From: Ceratopteris richardii
Taxonomy: Eukaryota > Streptophyta > Polypodiopsida > Polypodiales > Pteridaceae
Length of the DNA: 64,000 nucleotides
Direction of reading: 5' to 3'
Assembly: GCA_020310875.1 (NCBI GenBank)
Contig: CM035437.1
Coordinates: forward strand, 51,340,027 to 51,404,026
The notes under the pieces were generated by a model. The model ran no database searches. It saw nothing but the letters and a program-made list of their open reading frames with translations, and was not told the origin of the DNA. The position numbers and the translations under genes were made by a program. Each line of letters starts with the position of its first letter. Position 1 is the stretch's first letter. Below, one piece after another: positions 1 through 14,323 of this stretch.

Positions 1-1963
1 TTCACCAGTAGGTTGAGCAAGTACACACCCAATGGCATAATTGGATGCATCCACGTGAACATGGAATGGCTTATTCCAATCTGGTGTGGTCAAGATTGGT
101 GCTGAACATAATCTTCGTTTAAGCTCCTGGAAGGAATTCTCACATTCATCCGTCCACTCAAAGTTAGTCAGAAGTCCGTACATGGGCTTTGCAATGACAG
201 CATACATGTGTATAAATCGTCGGTAATAACCACAATGCCCCATGAAAGCTTGTACTTCCTTGACATTCTTTGGCCTAGGTAGCTCTGCTATAGCTCTCAC
301 TTTCTCTTCGTCAGTAGATATGCCATTCTTTGACACTATGTGTCCTAGAATATTGCCTTGCCTGACCATAAAAACGCACTTTTCTGGGTTCAGGCACACT
401 TGATAGTTCTCTACATTTGTCAAAGATTTGTCTGAGTTCAGGGATATGGGTTTGTCTAATGTTGGAATGAGCACAAAGATCATCAACATAGACTTCTAAG
501 TTTTTCCTCAGGAACTCTTTAAATACATGGCGCATCAGCCTTTGGAAGGTAGCTGGTGCATTGGTAAGCCCAAATGGCATTACTCTAAAGGCAAAAATGC
601 CCCATTCTGTGGCAAAGGCCGTCTTATGCTGATCCTCTGGAGCTATGGCTACTTGATTGTAACCCGAAAATCCATCAAGGAAGCTGTAGACTTCCTTGCC
701 TGCCACTCTTTCTAAGAGATGTTCTGTGATGGGAAGCGGATAGTTATCTCGAATAGTGGCTGCATTAACCTTCTTCAAGTTAATGCATACGCGCAGCTTT
801 CCATTTTTCTTGGGCACCACTACGATGGGGGATACCCACTCGGTGTGCTCAATTTCATAGATAAATCCAGCTTCAACCAGTCTATCTATCTCTTCTTTGA
901 TCTTAGCAGCGTAATTATCGTTATATGTATAGGGCTTTTGCTTAGAGGGTTTAGCATCTGAGGTCATGGGGATTGTGTGTGAGCATATGTCCGGGTCAAC
1001 ACCTTTCAAATCCTTGTAACTCCAAGCGAATACATCTCTGTATTCTCTTAGCAAGGCAATTAACACATGCTCTTCTTCCTCTGTTAGGTCATGGCCTATG
1101 TATGTGCATCTCTCCTCTCCTTCTTCTAGGGCCACTACTATTTTCTTGGTGGTTTCTTTGTTATCATAGGCCTCTCCTGATTGTGCCTCTCGTTTCGGCA
1201 TTCTGATCATGACTCTCCTGTCATCCATCTCATACTTCTTAAAATTTTTTGGGACCTCAAACAAAGATTCTTCCTCTTCTGGTGAGACTTCTCTCTTCTT
1301 TCGTTTCTTTACTTCTTCCTTCGGGGTTACATGTGTGGCTAATCTTACATCGTTTGTAAGCTCTCCATGTCTCTGAGGTTGAAATTCTACTTCATGGAAG
1401 TATTCTTCATCTGATGCAAATGGTGGGTCCATAATGATTGACTCTAGATCGGAGTCACTTGCATCCTCAAATGCATCAGGGCTAGGTTCGCATTCTTCTA
1501 ACATTGCCTCTCCCATGATTGGCTCTATGGAGAAGACTGAAATGTCATAGCCATCTTCATCATAGTGAGGTGTCCATTGTTCCTCATTGATGGCTACATC
1601 CATTGTCGCTAGGATTTCTGCCCAGCCATGGGGTTCAAATTCTTCATCAGGAAAGACTACAGGTACATAGGCTGGGTCTTGAATTGATCTATTGGTTTCT
1701 TTTGCACCTAGCTCTCTGGCTTTTTCTCTCTTCTCTTCGTCTACTGCTACTTTGCACATCCATAAGTGGGTGTCTTCATGCATCCATGAGGATCCTGATC
1801 CTATGGAATGCACCGATTCTGTATCATCTTTGGCTCTATGGATGGGATTCCATTGGATAGGAGGTACATCTCTATGAGAGTAATCTTTAAGATTGACTTT
1901 GGTCGTAACACCCAAGTGCTGTAGGTACAAAGAATTGGTTCCCCAGTCCTGTACCACTTGCAA
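1..1963 (-). mobile_element. RT-RNase H region, unit A (cut by window edge)
   Basis: Same Ty3/gypsy RT as in the other units. The RNase H part continues beyond the left edge of the window, so whether integrase and a 3' LTR follow cannot be seen. Confidence 0.88.
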
Positions 1964-1966
1964 CTG

Positions 1967-2662
1967 TCACATGAATGGTCTTCCCAAAATCATCTCATAT
2001 GCATGATTTTTGCTGAAGTCACATATGGCAAATGTATGCTCAAACTCGACACCACAAGTGGTGAGAGTTATTCCTTCTAGTAATCCTAAGGGTCTCTCAA
2101 TATGACCATCGGCCATCTGCAATTTCATTCTCGTTGGCCTGAGTGCTGGCTTGCCCCAACGCTTCCAGAGGGAAGTGGTAGCAATTGCAACTCCTGCACC
2201 TGAGTCCAAAATTGCCTTGGTGGTGTACTCCTGGTAGGTAATGGGAAGATAGGTGTTCCCTTCTTCACCTTCACACATGTCTCCTATCTTATCCAAGGGT
2301 ATCTCTGGCACTGTTCTCTGGGATCCTACCTGGGAACGAGGTTTAGCTATTTCTGGTACTTGTTTGGCGACATGTTTCCATAATTCAGGTCTAACCTTAA
2401 GTAGCTCTTCTAGCTTGAGATTGCACTGCACTTTGGTGTTCTTCACTACCTCTGTGTTCCTAGGTATGACTGAATCCTCGTTTCTTACCATGACTGTAGG
2501 TGCTCTCATGCAGGTGGACTTTGCTTCCCATGGGCCTGTGAAATGGGGTAGTTCCTGTAAAGAATTAGACTCGAAGTCTAATCTTTCTTGAGATTGGGTA
2601 CTTTCCTGCTCTCCATAAATGGATGGAATGTCTTGTGGGAATTGGTCATGTGCCTCATCCAA
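1967..2662 (-). mobile_element. Aspartic protease region, unit A
   Basis: Same retropepsin-like segment as in the other two units, with the DSGA active site and ILGRPF end. Confidence 0.85.
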
Positions 2663-5600
2663 AGTTCAATGGGAGGAAAGACTTCACTTTCTTTAGCCCA
2701 TTTGTCTTCTTGAATCTCGCGTAGGAATTCTGGTGTGAACCGATTCATAGAAGATGATGTGTCTGGCTCCGTAGAGTTAGGCAGATAGGCTTCAGGCGCA
2801 TAGGCTTCTTGAGCAGGAATGCCTACTCTTCCACTTGCCTTATCCTTGTGTTGAGAGGCTGGTTCCTTTTGTGATTGTGCCATTAGATTCTCTATTCTTT
2901 CTAGGGAGGGGGGGTTGTCTGGTTCAGTGGAATTGGCCACATAAACTTTTGATGGGGAATGGGTCATGTTTTTACTTACGTTCTCCCTTTCTTGATTTTT
3001 TTCTTCCTTGGCAGATCTTGCAATTAAGCCCTCTAACTTCTCTAGAAGTCCATCCAAGTGTAATTGCGTCTTGGCTGAGCCCGAGTAATTGAAAAGGCGA
3101 CTGGCTTCAAACATAGTCTGAGCCAATGCGACCATTTTCGCGCAAAGCTTGGTTCTTTCTATCTCTAGGTCAGCTCTAGGGTAACACTTGTCATGATCCG
3201 TGACATTTGGCCCTTCTTGGATTCTGGCCTGATATGCTTTAAGCATCATGTCTATATCTTCAGGAGTGGGATCAGCTAATACTGATCCTACTCTAGGGGG
3301 TGGTGGAATCATATGAGGTGGGTTGGAAGGTGGCGGGTCGGATGGCGATGGGAATGGTGGTGATGGGATAGTGTGAGAGGGAGTTTGAGAGGTGAGTTCA
3401 GTTATCCTGGCTTTGGTTTCTCTTATGCTTTCCTCGAGTTCACTCATCTTTTTAGCCCATTGTCTTTTCATTCTTTCCCGACTATCTTTCCATGCTCTAG
3501 TCCTTTTCTTTGTTATGCTCTCGGTTTCACCAGTCTCTGGGTTCTTATCCTGGTTTACCCCTTGATTCTGCTGCAATGCTTGAGCTCTAGTGACTACCTG
3601 TACTGGTGCAGTGGACGTCACACTTCTTGTGGAGTCTACCACCAACCCAATAACGTTAATAGGGGTGATTTTTGGCATATTATTAGGATTCTTAGGGCAA
3701 TCTCGTAAGAGATGCTCCTTTCCACATTCTTGGCAAAAGCCTTGGATCGTCACTGACTGGGGTTGTGTAGGTGGAGGTAAGGGGCAATCACGAATGAGGT
3801 GATCTCCTTGGCATCTGTAGCACAGTCCTCTTGGGAATGGAGGTCTTACTTGCCTAGGTTGAGGCCTAGGGTTGGGGTTTGCATACATGACGTTTGTGTA
3901 ATCTGACTCCCAACTAGGTTCATTTGGCTCTTCGCTATAATAGGACTCATCATGTTCTGGAGACTGCATGTAGTAAGCCTGGGGACTATCGACATGTGTA
4001 GAATCAAAGCTATGGTCACTGGGGTCACTTTCAAAAAGCAGTGGGGTTACAGGGACTATGGCTCTATTCAGGTTTTCTTCTGCAACAGCATACTTTACCG
4101 GAATCACATTAGCTAGGGCTGGGGGTTGTTGTGCTAGCACAGGCTGAGGCCTTTGTTGGTTTTGATATTGTGGTTGATAATTTTGTTGTGGCCTGCCATA
4201 TGGCTGTGGAGGGTACTGGTTCTGGTATCTTCCCTGTGGTGGATAGGGTTGAGGATAGGTTTGCCTAACTGTTTGCTTATTGTAGGGGCAATCTTGTGCG
4301 GTGTGATTGGTGTACCTCCGTTCTATGGTGCAGTAATGGCTACTAGGATTTACTTGGGGTTGAGCCATAATGGGACATACATTCGCCATGTGGTCGCCAC
4401 CACAAGTATAGCACCTTTTCACAGGGGCAAACCTTGGGATTTGTTTGCTGGTTACACCTAATTTCTGAGCTACTTTCTCTGCAAGTTCCTCGATTGATGT
4501 GGATTGCGTGGAAGAGAGGTTAGAGGCACTATCCGAGTCTTTGTATATCTTGGAAAGCTCTAACTCCTCCCCTAGGTTGTCCTCAATGTCAATACACATG
4601 CGTACACACTCTTCTATGGTCCTAGGGTCCTTCAAGTACACATAGGATCTCAATTTGGTACTTAGCAATGCATCCAAGAATAAAGCCACTTGCTTAGCTG
4701 GTGTGGGTAACTCAGGGACAGGGCATCTTTCTAAGTATTGCCTAAATCTCCTTCCTGCAAGTCTCACGGTCTCTTGAGGGGTTTGCTTGAAGCTGTGAAT
4801 CAGCGAGGAGGTATTATGCCTTATGCCACTCTTAGAGAATTCAATAATGAAAGCCTCTAGGAGTTGGTCTATGCTCCTGAACTGCCTCTCATTTAGTGGC
4901 TGAAACCATGTCAGGGCACTGTTCCTAAGGGTCAGACCAAAGGCATTGTACTGCGTGAATAGATCCTCCACTTGTTCAGCTCTAAGGACTTGCCTAAACT
5001 CAGCCACATGATCGTATGGATCTCCAGTGCCATCGAAGTAGTTCTTCATGGACTTAACTAGCTGAGTCGGTCTCAAAGTCCTTGTGTGCTCTCTAGGTCG
5101 TGGTAGAGGGAACTCATCCGTATTTTTTTGATTTCTGTGAGCTCTAAGTACCTCAGGTTCTACTCTATTTGTTTCCGTCCTCGTTCTTTCCCTGTTGCCC
5201 ACTGGGTTGGCAAAGCTTACTTCTGGTCTATCTCTACTTCTGTCTCTTTGCATTCCATGAGCTTGGGATGTTCCAGCTCCAGGGTGACCATAGGATACAT
5301 TCGATCTTGGTTGGGAAAAAACGAATTCACCCTTCCAAGTGTAAGCATGCCTATCATTTTCTGTCACCACAAAGATCCTCTCCGAAGCGTGATCTAAGTA
5401 GGTCACTCTACCTGGGCTATCAGGATCCTTAAACTCATAGATCATGATAGTTCCTATATCCATTGGCCGATCAGATTTATACCTCCAAAAGGCTTCGTCA
5501 GTCTCTCGGTTCAGAAGCAGATCTATGCTCTTGTTGTCTTGGGGAACCCACTCAGGTGTGATAATCCTAGTGAGAACAGATTTGCCTCGGGGGGTTCTAG

Positions 5601-6090
5601 GTTCTACACCCATGTTTCCTTGTTCCAAGTCACCTAAGTCCGCTTCTGAGATTACATTCCCAAATTCATCTGTCCTATCTGGGTGACTGGTGACTACGTA
5701 TATGGTTCCTTCTTTGTCCATATATGCTCCGCTTTCAAACTTGACAGCTGGGTGCTCTAGTCCTATGGATTGGTCAGGGTTTTTAATCTGGACCACGGAT
5801 CTTCCTAGGCCGTCCTCATAGATGCTGGCACCTAATCGGTTGGTCCTAAGGTACTCCAACTGTGTTTTGTAAGGGCCTTCTACCCTGTGCAAGTATGGCA
5901 CACCTGAACTTCCCGTAGGTCTGTCCATGCCTTGAGACATCTCTGATTCACTGGTATCAGAGCTAGGGTAATGCGAGTGGTGACTCAACTGCTAGGCCCA
6001 AGACCTTGCAGTATGATTGACACTAGCCTCTGAAGACCTAAGGCTTTGTCTCTCTCTTACTAGGTGTCGTCCTGATCTAAGGTTCATATG
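2578..6090 (-). mobile_element. Gag region of array unit A
   Basis: Near-identical copy of the unit C gag, with the extension, capsid segment and three zinc knuckles all recognisable. It is part of a broken fossil. Confidence 0.85.
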
Positions 6091-6702
6091 CCTCACTGAT
6101 TAACCCAATTTCTCCCAGGTACAACCACGTTTCTGAGTCCTTTTGTCTCGGTTACTTGGTTCTTTTTATGTTGATTATCGTGTTTATACTCTTGTCTGAT
6201 ATCACGTTGTTAGGAACACTTGAGTTTAATTTCGCACTTTAGTTTGGTCGTTTCCCGTTAGGTTCTTTTCCTTTAAGGTTGTCGTTCTCACACACACAGG
6301 TTATCTCTTGACTTGAACTTGATTTCTTAGATAGTCTTTGATTTATCACGTGTCTATCGTTGCCTGGAATTACTTCTAACACTATCCGTACTTAGCCTAA
6401 ACTAAGAATTGACAGAGGGTGTTGCGGGTTTTCCAACCTTGAGTTCCTTTCCTTGTGTTGTTGCCCTGGGGTGCCCAGGACGCGTGTTCCCAAGCCTGCA
6501 CTTACTCTTGCCTTGCGTACCCTTTGCTGCTCTCAAAGGACCTGTAAAAGGCCCACTGTTAGCTCAAGACTTAAATTCAAAAGACTGAACCAATCACTTT
6601 CATTCATGTAACACTTCACCAATTTGCACTATGACTTTTTGGACACAACTCTAGAGACCCCTGAATTTTTGTTCCCCCTGGGTATGGTCACCTTCAAAAT
6701 AC

Positions 6703-6952
6703 CCTATATACCGTAGAATAGGGGTCCTACAAAAAAAAAATGCTACAGCTATGTATTCTAGTATTCTTTGTCTAATTCCAATCTAATTCTTGAGGAGAGA
6801 CCAATTTTCTCATAATCGGTCTAATCCAGAAAGGAGACCAATTTCTCGAGAATTAGTGTCACTGGTGTAAGTCGAGACAGAAGAGACCAATTTTACCCAA
6901 ATTGGTCTCATGGACTAATTTTCACAGAATTAATAATATAGTCTAAATTTCC
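6703..6952. repeat. 250-bp filler joining array units A and B
   Basis: This sequence is not part of the element as seen in unit C. By eye it is identical to 35838-36087, in the same orientation. It meets the element through short microhomologies (CCTAT on the left, about TTTCC on the right). It contains repeated ACCAATTT/AATTGGTCT words and an A10 tract. Confidence 0.93.
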
Positions 6953-9583
6953 TTGCACAACTTTTGGACATCCGCTTCCATAGTTGGCCAATGCACTCCG
7001 AATCTCCTTAGTGTTTGTAAGGTTCGTTGCTTTGAATGGTGTTGCTCTAGTGCACCTACATGTGCTAAATGCAACCATTTATTGTACTCGTCCTCTTCCA
7101 CACAACAAGCTAAGATTCCTTGATCTGTGTGCTTGTACATGCTTCCTGCCATGATGTGGTACTTTTGGGCTTTAACAACCTCTCTATTCCATGTGTTTAC
7201 TACTGGATGGTTAGGCCCGTATGTCAATACTGGTACCAATGGCTTAGCCCACTGCGGTACAACTTCCAAATTAAACAAGTAAGCATCAGGAAGATCATCC
7301 GATACTCCTTGTGGGGCTTCTCCCGATGTGAGCCTAGAGAGATGATCTGCTCTTAAATGAGTCCTCCCTTTCCTTACCACAACCTCAAAATCATATTCCA
7401 TTAGCAAGAGAAACCATCTCACTAATCTTTCTGTATTGCACGGCTTGTTTACGAGGTATAGCAATGCTTGATGATCAGTAAAAAATTTAAACTTATTTGC
7501 AAGCAAATAGTGTCTAAATTTCTTAACTGCATATACCATGCCTAAGCCTTCTCTCTCCGTAGTGGTGTAATTTCGTTCAGCTGCATTCAACTGTCTACTG
7601 GCATAGGCAATTGGAAGATCCATATTACCTTCACCAGTAGGTTGAGCAAGTACACACCCAATGGCATAATTGGATGCATCCACGTGAACATGGAATGGCT
7701 TATTCCAATCTGGTGTGGTCAAGATTGGTGCTGAACATAATCTTCGTTTAAGCTCCTGGAAGGAATTCTCACATTCATCCGTCCACTCAAAGTTAGTCAA
7801 AAGTCCGTACATGGGCTTTGCAATGACAGCATACATGTGTATAAATCGTCGGTAATAACCACAATGCCCCATGAAAGCTTGTACTTCCTTGACATTCTTT
7901 GGCCTAGGTAGCTCTGCTATAGCTCTCACTTTCTCTTTGTCAGTAGATATGCCATTCTTTGACACTATGTGTCCTAGAATCTTGCCTTGCTTGACCATAA
8001 AAACGCACTTTTCTGGGTTCAGGCAGACTTGATAGTTCTCTACATTTGTCAAAGATTTGTCTGAGTTCAGGGATATGGGTTTGTCTAATGTTGGAATGAG
8101 CACAAAGATCATCAACATAGACTTCTAAGTTTTTCCTCAGGAACTCTTTAAATACATGGCACATCAGCCTTTGGAAGGTAGCTGGTGCATTGGTAAGCCC
8201 AAATGGCATTACTCTAAAGGCAAAAATGCCCCATTCTGTGGCAAAGGCCGTCTTATGCTGATCCTCTGGAGCTATGGCTACTTGATTGTAACCCGAAAAT
8301 CCATCAAGGAAGCTGTAGACTTCCTTGCCTGCCACTCTTTCTAAGAGATGTTCTGTGATGGGAAGCGGATAGTTATCTCGAATAGTGGCTGCATTAACCT
8401 TCTTCAAGTTAATGCATACGCGCAGCTTTCCATTTTTCTTGGGCACCACTACGATGGGGGATACCCACTCGGTGTGCTCAATTTCATAGATAAATCCAGC
8501 TTCAACCAGTCTATCTATCTCTTCTTTGATCTTAGCAACGTAATTATCGTTATATGTATAGGGCTTTTGCTTAGAGGGTTTAGCATCTGAGGTCATGGGG
8601 ATGGTGTGTGAGCATATGTCCGGGTCAACACCTTTCAAATCCTTGTAACTCCAAGCGAATACATCTCTGTATTCTCTTAGCAAGGCAATTAACACATGCT
8701 CTTCTTCCTCTGTTAGGTCATGGCCTATGTATGTGCATCTCTCCTCTCCTTCTTCTAGGGCCACTACTATTTTCTTGGTGGTTTCTTTGTTATCATAGGC
8801 CTCTCCTGATTGTGCCTCTCGTTTCGGCATTCTGATCATGACTCTCCTGTCATCCATCTCATACTTCTTAAAATTTTCTGGGACCTCAAACAAAGATTCT
8901 TCCTCTTCTGGTGAGACTTCTCTCTTCTTTCGTTTCTTTACTTCTTCCTTCGGGGTTACATGTGTGGCTAATCTTACATCGTTTGCATGTCTCTGAGGTT
9001 GAAATTCTACTTCATGGAAGTATTCTTCATCTGATGCAAATGGTGGGTCCATAATGATTGACTCTAGATCCGAGTCACTTGCATCCTCAAATGCATCAGG
9101 GCTAGGTTCGCATTCTTCTAACACTGCCTCTCCCATGATTGGCTCTATGGAGAAGACTGAAATGTCATAGCCATCTTCATCACAGTGAGGTGTCCATTGT
9201 TCCTCATTGATGGCTACATCCATTGTCGCTAGGATTTCTGCCCAGCCATGGGGTTCAAATTCTTCATCAGGAAAGACTACAGGTACATAGGCTGGGTCTT
9301 GAATTGATCTATTGGTTTCTTTTGCACCTAGCTCTCTGGCTTTTTCTCTCTTCTCTTCGTCTACTGCTACTTTGCACATCCATAAGTGGGTGTCTTCATG
9401 CATCCATGAGGATCCTGATCCTATGGAATGCACCGATTCCGTATCATCTTTGGCTCTATGGATGGGATTCCATTGGATAGGAGGTACATCTCTATGAGAG
9501 TAATCTTTAAGATTGACTTTGGTCGTAACACCCAAGTGCTGTAGGTACAAAGAATTGGTTCCCCAGTCCTGTACCACTTGCAA
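6953..9583 (-). mobile_element. RT-RNase H region, unit B
   Basis: Same Ty3/gypsy RT (YVDD) and RNase H segment as in unit C, ending in the integrase zinc-binding region at the filler junction. Part of a broken fossil. Confidence 0.9.
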
Positions 9584-9586
9584 CTG

Positions 9587-10282
9587 TCACATGAATGGTC
9601 TTCCCAAAATCATCTCATATGCATGATTTTTGCTGAAGTCACATATGGCAAATGTATGCTCAAACTCGACACCACAAGTGGTGAGAGTTATTCCTTCTAG
9701 TAATCCTAAGGGTCTCTCAATATGACCATCGGCCATCTGCAATTTCATTCTCGTTGGCCTGAGTGCTGGCTTGCCCCAACGCTTCCAGAGGGAAGTGGTA
9801 GCAATTGCAACTCCTGCACCTGAGTCCAAAATTGCCTTGGTGGTGTACTCCTGGTAGGTAATGGGAAGATAGGTGTTCCCTTCTTCACCTTCACACATGT
9901 CTCCTATCTTATCCAAGGGTATCTCTGGCACTGTTCTCTGGGATCCTACCTGGGAACGAGGTTTAGCTATTTCTGGTACTTGTTTGGCGACATGTTTCCA
10001 TAATTCAGGTCTAACCTTAAGTAGCTCTTCTAGCTTGAGATTGCACTGCACTTTGGTGTTCTTCACTACCTCTGTGTTCCTAGGTATGACTGAATCCTCG
10101 TTTCTTACCATGACTGTAGGTGCTCTCATGCAGGTGGACTTTGCTTCCCATGGGCCTGTGAAATGGGGTAGTTCCTGTAAAGAATTAGACTCGAAGTCTA
10201 ATCTTTCTTGAGATTGGGTACTTTCCTGCTCTCCATAAATGGATGGAATGTCTTGTGGGAATTGGTCATGTGCCTCATCCAA
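9587..10282 (-). mobile_element. Aspartic protease region, unit B
   Basis: Same retropepsin-like segment as in unit C, with the DSGA active site and ILGRPF end. It lies between gag and RT in the usual Ty3/gypsy order. Confidence 0.85.
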
Positions 10283-13200
10283 AGTTCAATGGGAGGAAAG
10301 ACTTCACTTTCTTTAGCCCATTTGTCTTCTTGAATCTCGCGTAGGAATTCTGGTGTGAACCGATTCATAGAAGATGATGTGTCTGGCTCCGTAGAGTAAG
10401 GCAGATAGGCTTCAGGCGCATAGGCTTCTTGAGCAGGAATGCCTACTCTTCCACTTGCCTTATCCTTGTGTTGAGAGGCTGGTTCCTTTTGTGATTGTGC
10501 CATTAGATTCTCTATTCTTTCTAGGGAGGGGGGGGTTGTCTGGTTCAGTGGAATTGGCCACATAAACTTTTGATGGGGAATGGGTCATGTTTTTACTTAC
10601 GTTCTCCCTTTCTTGATTTTTTTCTTCCTTGGCAGATCTTGCAATTAAGCCCTCTAACTTCTCTAGAAGTCCATCCAAGTGTAATTGCGTCTTGGCTGAG
10701 CCCGAGTAATTGAAAAGGCGACTGGCTTCAAACATAGTCTGAGCCAATGCGACCATTTTCGCGCAAAGCTTGGTTCTTTCTATCTCTAGGTCAGCTCTAG
10801 GGTAACACTTGTCATGATCCGTGACATTTGGCCCTTCTTGGATTCTGGCCTGATATGCTTTAAGCATCATGTCTATATCTTCAGGAGTGGGATCAGCTAA
10901 TACTGATCCTACTCTAGGGGGTGGTGGAATCATATGAGGTGGGTTGGAAGGTGGCGGGTCGGATGGCGATGGGAATGGTGGTGATGGGATAGTGTGAGAG
11001 GGAGTTTGAGAGGTGAGTTCAGTTATCCTGGCTTTGGTTTCTCTTATGCTTTCCTCGAGTTCACTCATCTTTTTAGCCCATTGTCTTTTCATTCTTTCCC
11101 GACTATCTTTCCATGCTCTAGTCCTTTTCTTTGTTATGCTCTCGGTTTCACTAGTCTCTGGGTTCTTATCCTGGTTTACCCCTTGATTCTGCTGCAATGC
11201 TTGAGCTCTAGTGACTACCTGTACTGGTGCAGTGGACGTCACACTTCTTGTGGAGTCTACCACCAACCCAATAACGTTAATAGGGGTGATTTTTGGCATA
11301 TTATTAGGATTCTTAGGGAAATCTCGTAAGAGATGCTCCTTTCCACATTCTTGGCAAAAGCCTTGGATCGTCACTGACTGGGGTTGTGTAGGTGGAGGTA
11401 AGGGGCAATCACGAATGAGGTGATCTCCTTGGCATCTGTAGCACAGTCCTCTTGGGAATGGAGGTCTTACTTGCCTAGGTTGAGGCCTAGGGTTGGGGTT
11501 TGCATACATGACGTTTGTGTAATCTGACTCCCAACTAGGTTCATTTGGCTCTTCGCTGTAATAGGACTCACCATGTTCTGGAGACTGCATGTAGTAAGCC
11601 TGGGGACTATCGACATGTGTAGAATCAAAGCTATGGTCACTGGGGTCACTTTCAAAAAGCAGTGGGGTTACAGGGACTATGGCTCTATTCAGGTTTTCTT
11701 CTGCAACAGCATACTTTACCGGAATCACATTAGCTAGGGCTTGGGGTTGTTGTGCTAGCACAGGCTGAGGCCTTTGTTGGTTTTGATATTGTGGTTGATA
11801 ATTTTGTTGTGGCCTGCCATATGGCTGTGGAGGGTACTGGTTCTGGTATCTTCCCTGTGGTGGATAGGGTTGAGGATAGGTTTGCCTAACTGTTTGCTTA
11901 TTGTAGGGGCAATCTTGTGCGGTGTGATTGGTGTACCTCCGTTCTATGGTGCAGTAATGGCTACTAGGATTTACTTGGGGTTGAGCCATAATGGGACATA
12001 CGTTCGACATGTGGTCGCCACCACAAGTATAGCACCTTTTCACAGGGGCAAACCTTGGGATTTGTTTGCTAGTTACACCTAATTTCTGAGCTACTTTCTC
12101 TGCAAGTTCCTCGATTGATGTGGATTGCGTGGAAGAGAGGTTAGAGGCACTATCCGAGTCTTTGTATATCTTGGAAAGCTCTAACTCCTCCCCTAGGTTG
12201 TCCTCAATGTCAATACACATGCGTACACACTCTTCTATGGTCCTAGGGTCCTTCAAGTACACATAGGATCTCAATTTGGTACTTAGCAATCCATCCAAGA
12301 ATAAAGCCACTTGCTTAGCTGGTGTGGGTAACTCAGGGACAGGGCATCTTTCTAAGTATTGCCTAAATCTCCTTCCTGCAAGTCTCACGGTCTCTTGAGG
12401 GGTTTGCTTGAAGCTGTGAATCAGCGAGGAGGTATTATGCCTTATGCCACTCTTAGAGAATTCAATAATGAAAGCCTCTAGGAGTTGGTCTATGCTCCTG
12501 AACTGCCTCTCATTTAGTGGCTGAAACCATGTCAGGGCAGTGTTCCTAAGGGTCAGACCAAAGGCATTGTACTGCGTGAATAGATCCTCCACTTGTTGAG
12601 CTCTAAGGACTTGCCTAAACTCAGCCACATGATCGTATGGATCTCCAGTGCCATCGAAGTAGTTCTTCATGGACTTAACTAGCTGAGTCGGTCTCAAAGT
12701 CCTTGTGTGCTCTCTAGGTCGTGGTAGAGGGAACTCATCCGTATTTCTTTGATTTCTGTGAGCTCTAAGTACCTCAGGTTCTACTCTATTTGTTTCCGTC
12801 CTCGTTCTTTCCCTGTTGCCCACTGGGTTGGCAAAGCTTACTTCTGGTCTATCTCTACTTCTGTCTCTTTGCATTCCATGAGCTTGGGATGTTCCAGCTC
12901 GAGGGTGACCATAGGATACATTCGATCTTGGTTGGGAAAAAACGAATTCACCCTTCCAAGTGTAAGCATGCCTATCATTTTCTGTCACCACAAAGATCCT
13001 CTCCGAAGCGTGATCTAAGTAGGTCACTCTACCTGGGCTATCAGGATCCTTAAACTCATAGATCATGATAGTTCCTATATCCATTGGCCGATCAGATTTA
13101 TACCTCCAAAAGGCTTCGTCAGTCTCTCGGTTCAGAAGCAGATCTATGCTCTTTTTGTCTTGGGGAACCCACTCAGGTGTGATAATCCTAGTGAGAACAG

Positions 13201-13717
13201 ATTTGCCTCGGGGGGTTCTAGGTTCTACACCCATGTTTCCTTGTTCCAAGTCACCTAAGTCCGCTTCTGAGATTACATTCCCAAATTCATCTGTCCTATC
13301 TGGGTGACTGGTGACTACGTATATGGTTCCTTCTTTGTCCATATATGCTCCGCTTTCAAACTTGACAGCTGGGTGCTCTAGTCCTATGGATTGGTCAGGG
13401 TTTTTAATCTGGACCACGGATCTTCCTAGGCCGTCCTCATAGATGCTGGCACCTAATCGGTTGGTCCTAAGGTACTCCAACTGTGTTTTGTAAGGGCCTT
13501 CTACCCTGTGCAAGTATGGCACACCTGAACTTCCCGTAGGTCTGTCCATGCCTTGAGACATCTCTGATTCACTGGTATCAGAGCTAGGGTAATGCGAGTG
13601 GTGACTCAACTGCTGGGCCCAAGACCTTGCAGTATGATTGACACTAGCCTCTGAAGACCTAAGGCTTTGTCTCTCTCTTACTAGGTGTCGTCCTGATCTA
13701 AGGTTCATATGCCTCAC
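10198..13717 (-). mobile_element. Gag region of array unit B
   Basis: Near-identical copy of the unit C gag, with the same N-terminal extension, capsid segment and zinc-knuckle cluster. It is part of a broken fossil; see unit C for domains. Confidence 0.85.
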
Positions 13718-14323
13718 TGATTAACCCAATTTCTCCCAGGTACAACCACGTTTCTGAGTCCTTTTGTCTCGGTTACTTGGTTCTTTTTATGTTGATTATC
13801 GTGTTTATACTCTTGTCTGATATCACGTTGTTAGGAACACTTGAGTTTAATTTCGCACTTTAGTTTGGTCGTTTCCCGTTAGGTTCTTTTCCTTTAAGGT
13901 TGTCGTTCTCACACACACAGGTTATCTCTTGACTTGAACTTGATTTCTTAGACAGTCTTTGATTTATCACGTGCCTATCGTTGCCTGGAATTACTTCTAA
14001 CACTATCCGTACTTAGCCTAAACTAAGAATTGACAGAGGGTGTTGCGGGTTTTCCAACCTTGAGTTCCTTTCCTTGTGTTGTTGCCCTGGGGTGCCCAGG
14101 ACGCGTGTTCCCAAGCCTGCACTTACTCTTGCCTTGCGTACCCTTTGCTGCTCTCAAAGGACCTGTAAAAGGCCCACTGTTAGCTCAAGACTTAAATTCA
14201 AAAGACTGAACCAATCACTTTCATTCATGTAACACTTCACCAATTTGCACTATGACTTTTTGGACACAACTCTAGAGACCCCTGAATTTTTGTTCCCCTT
14301 GGGTATGGTCACCTTCAAAATAC

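Larger units (their letters stand above)
1..6707 (-). mobile_element. Array unit A, Ty3/gypsy internal segment (partial)
   Basis: This is the leftmost visible unit. It contains the RT-RNase H region (from the window edge to about 1963), the protease region (1967-2662), the gag region (about 2578-6090) and about 0.6 kb of leader to 6707. It has no LTR, PBS or integrase core within the window. It is a fossil copy with a few breaks. The missing 3' part of the original element (integrase and 3' LTR) would be expected to the left of the window if the array arose in place. Confidence 0.9.

Noticed and set aside
527-1860. Plus-strand frames opposite the RT regions, repeated in each unit
   Set aside because: They are antisense shadows of the minus-strand pol region and show no independent coding features.
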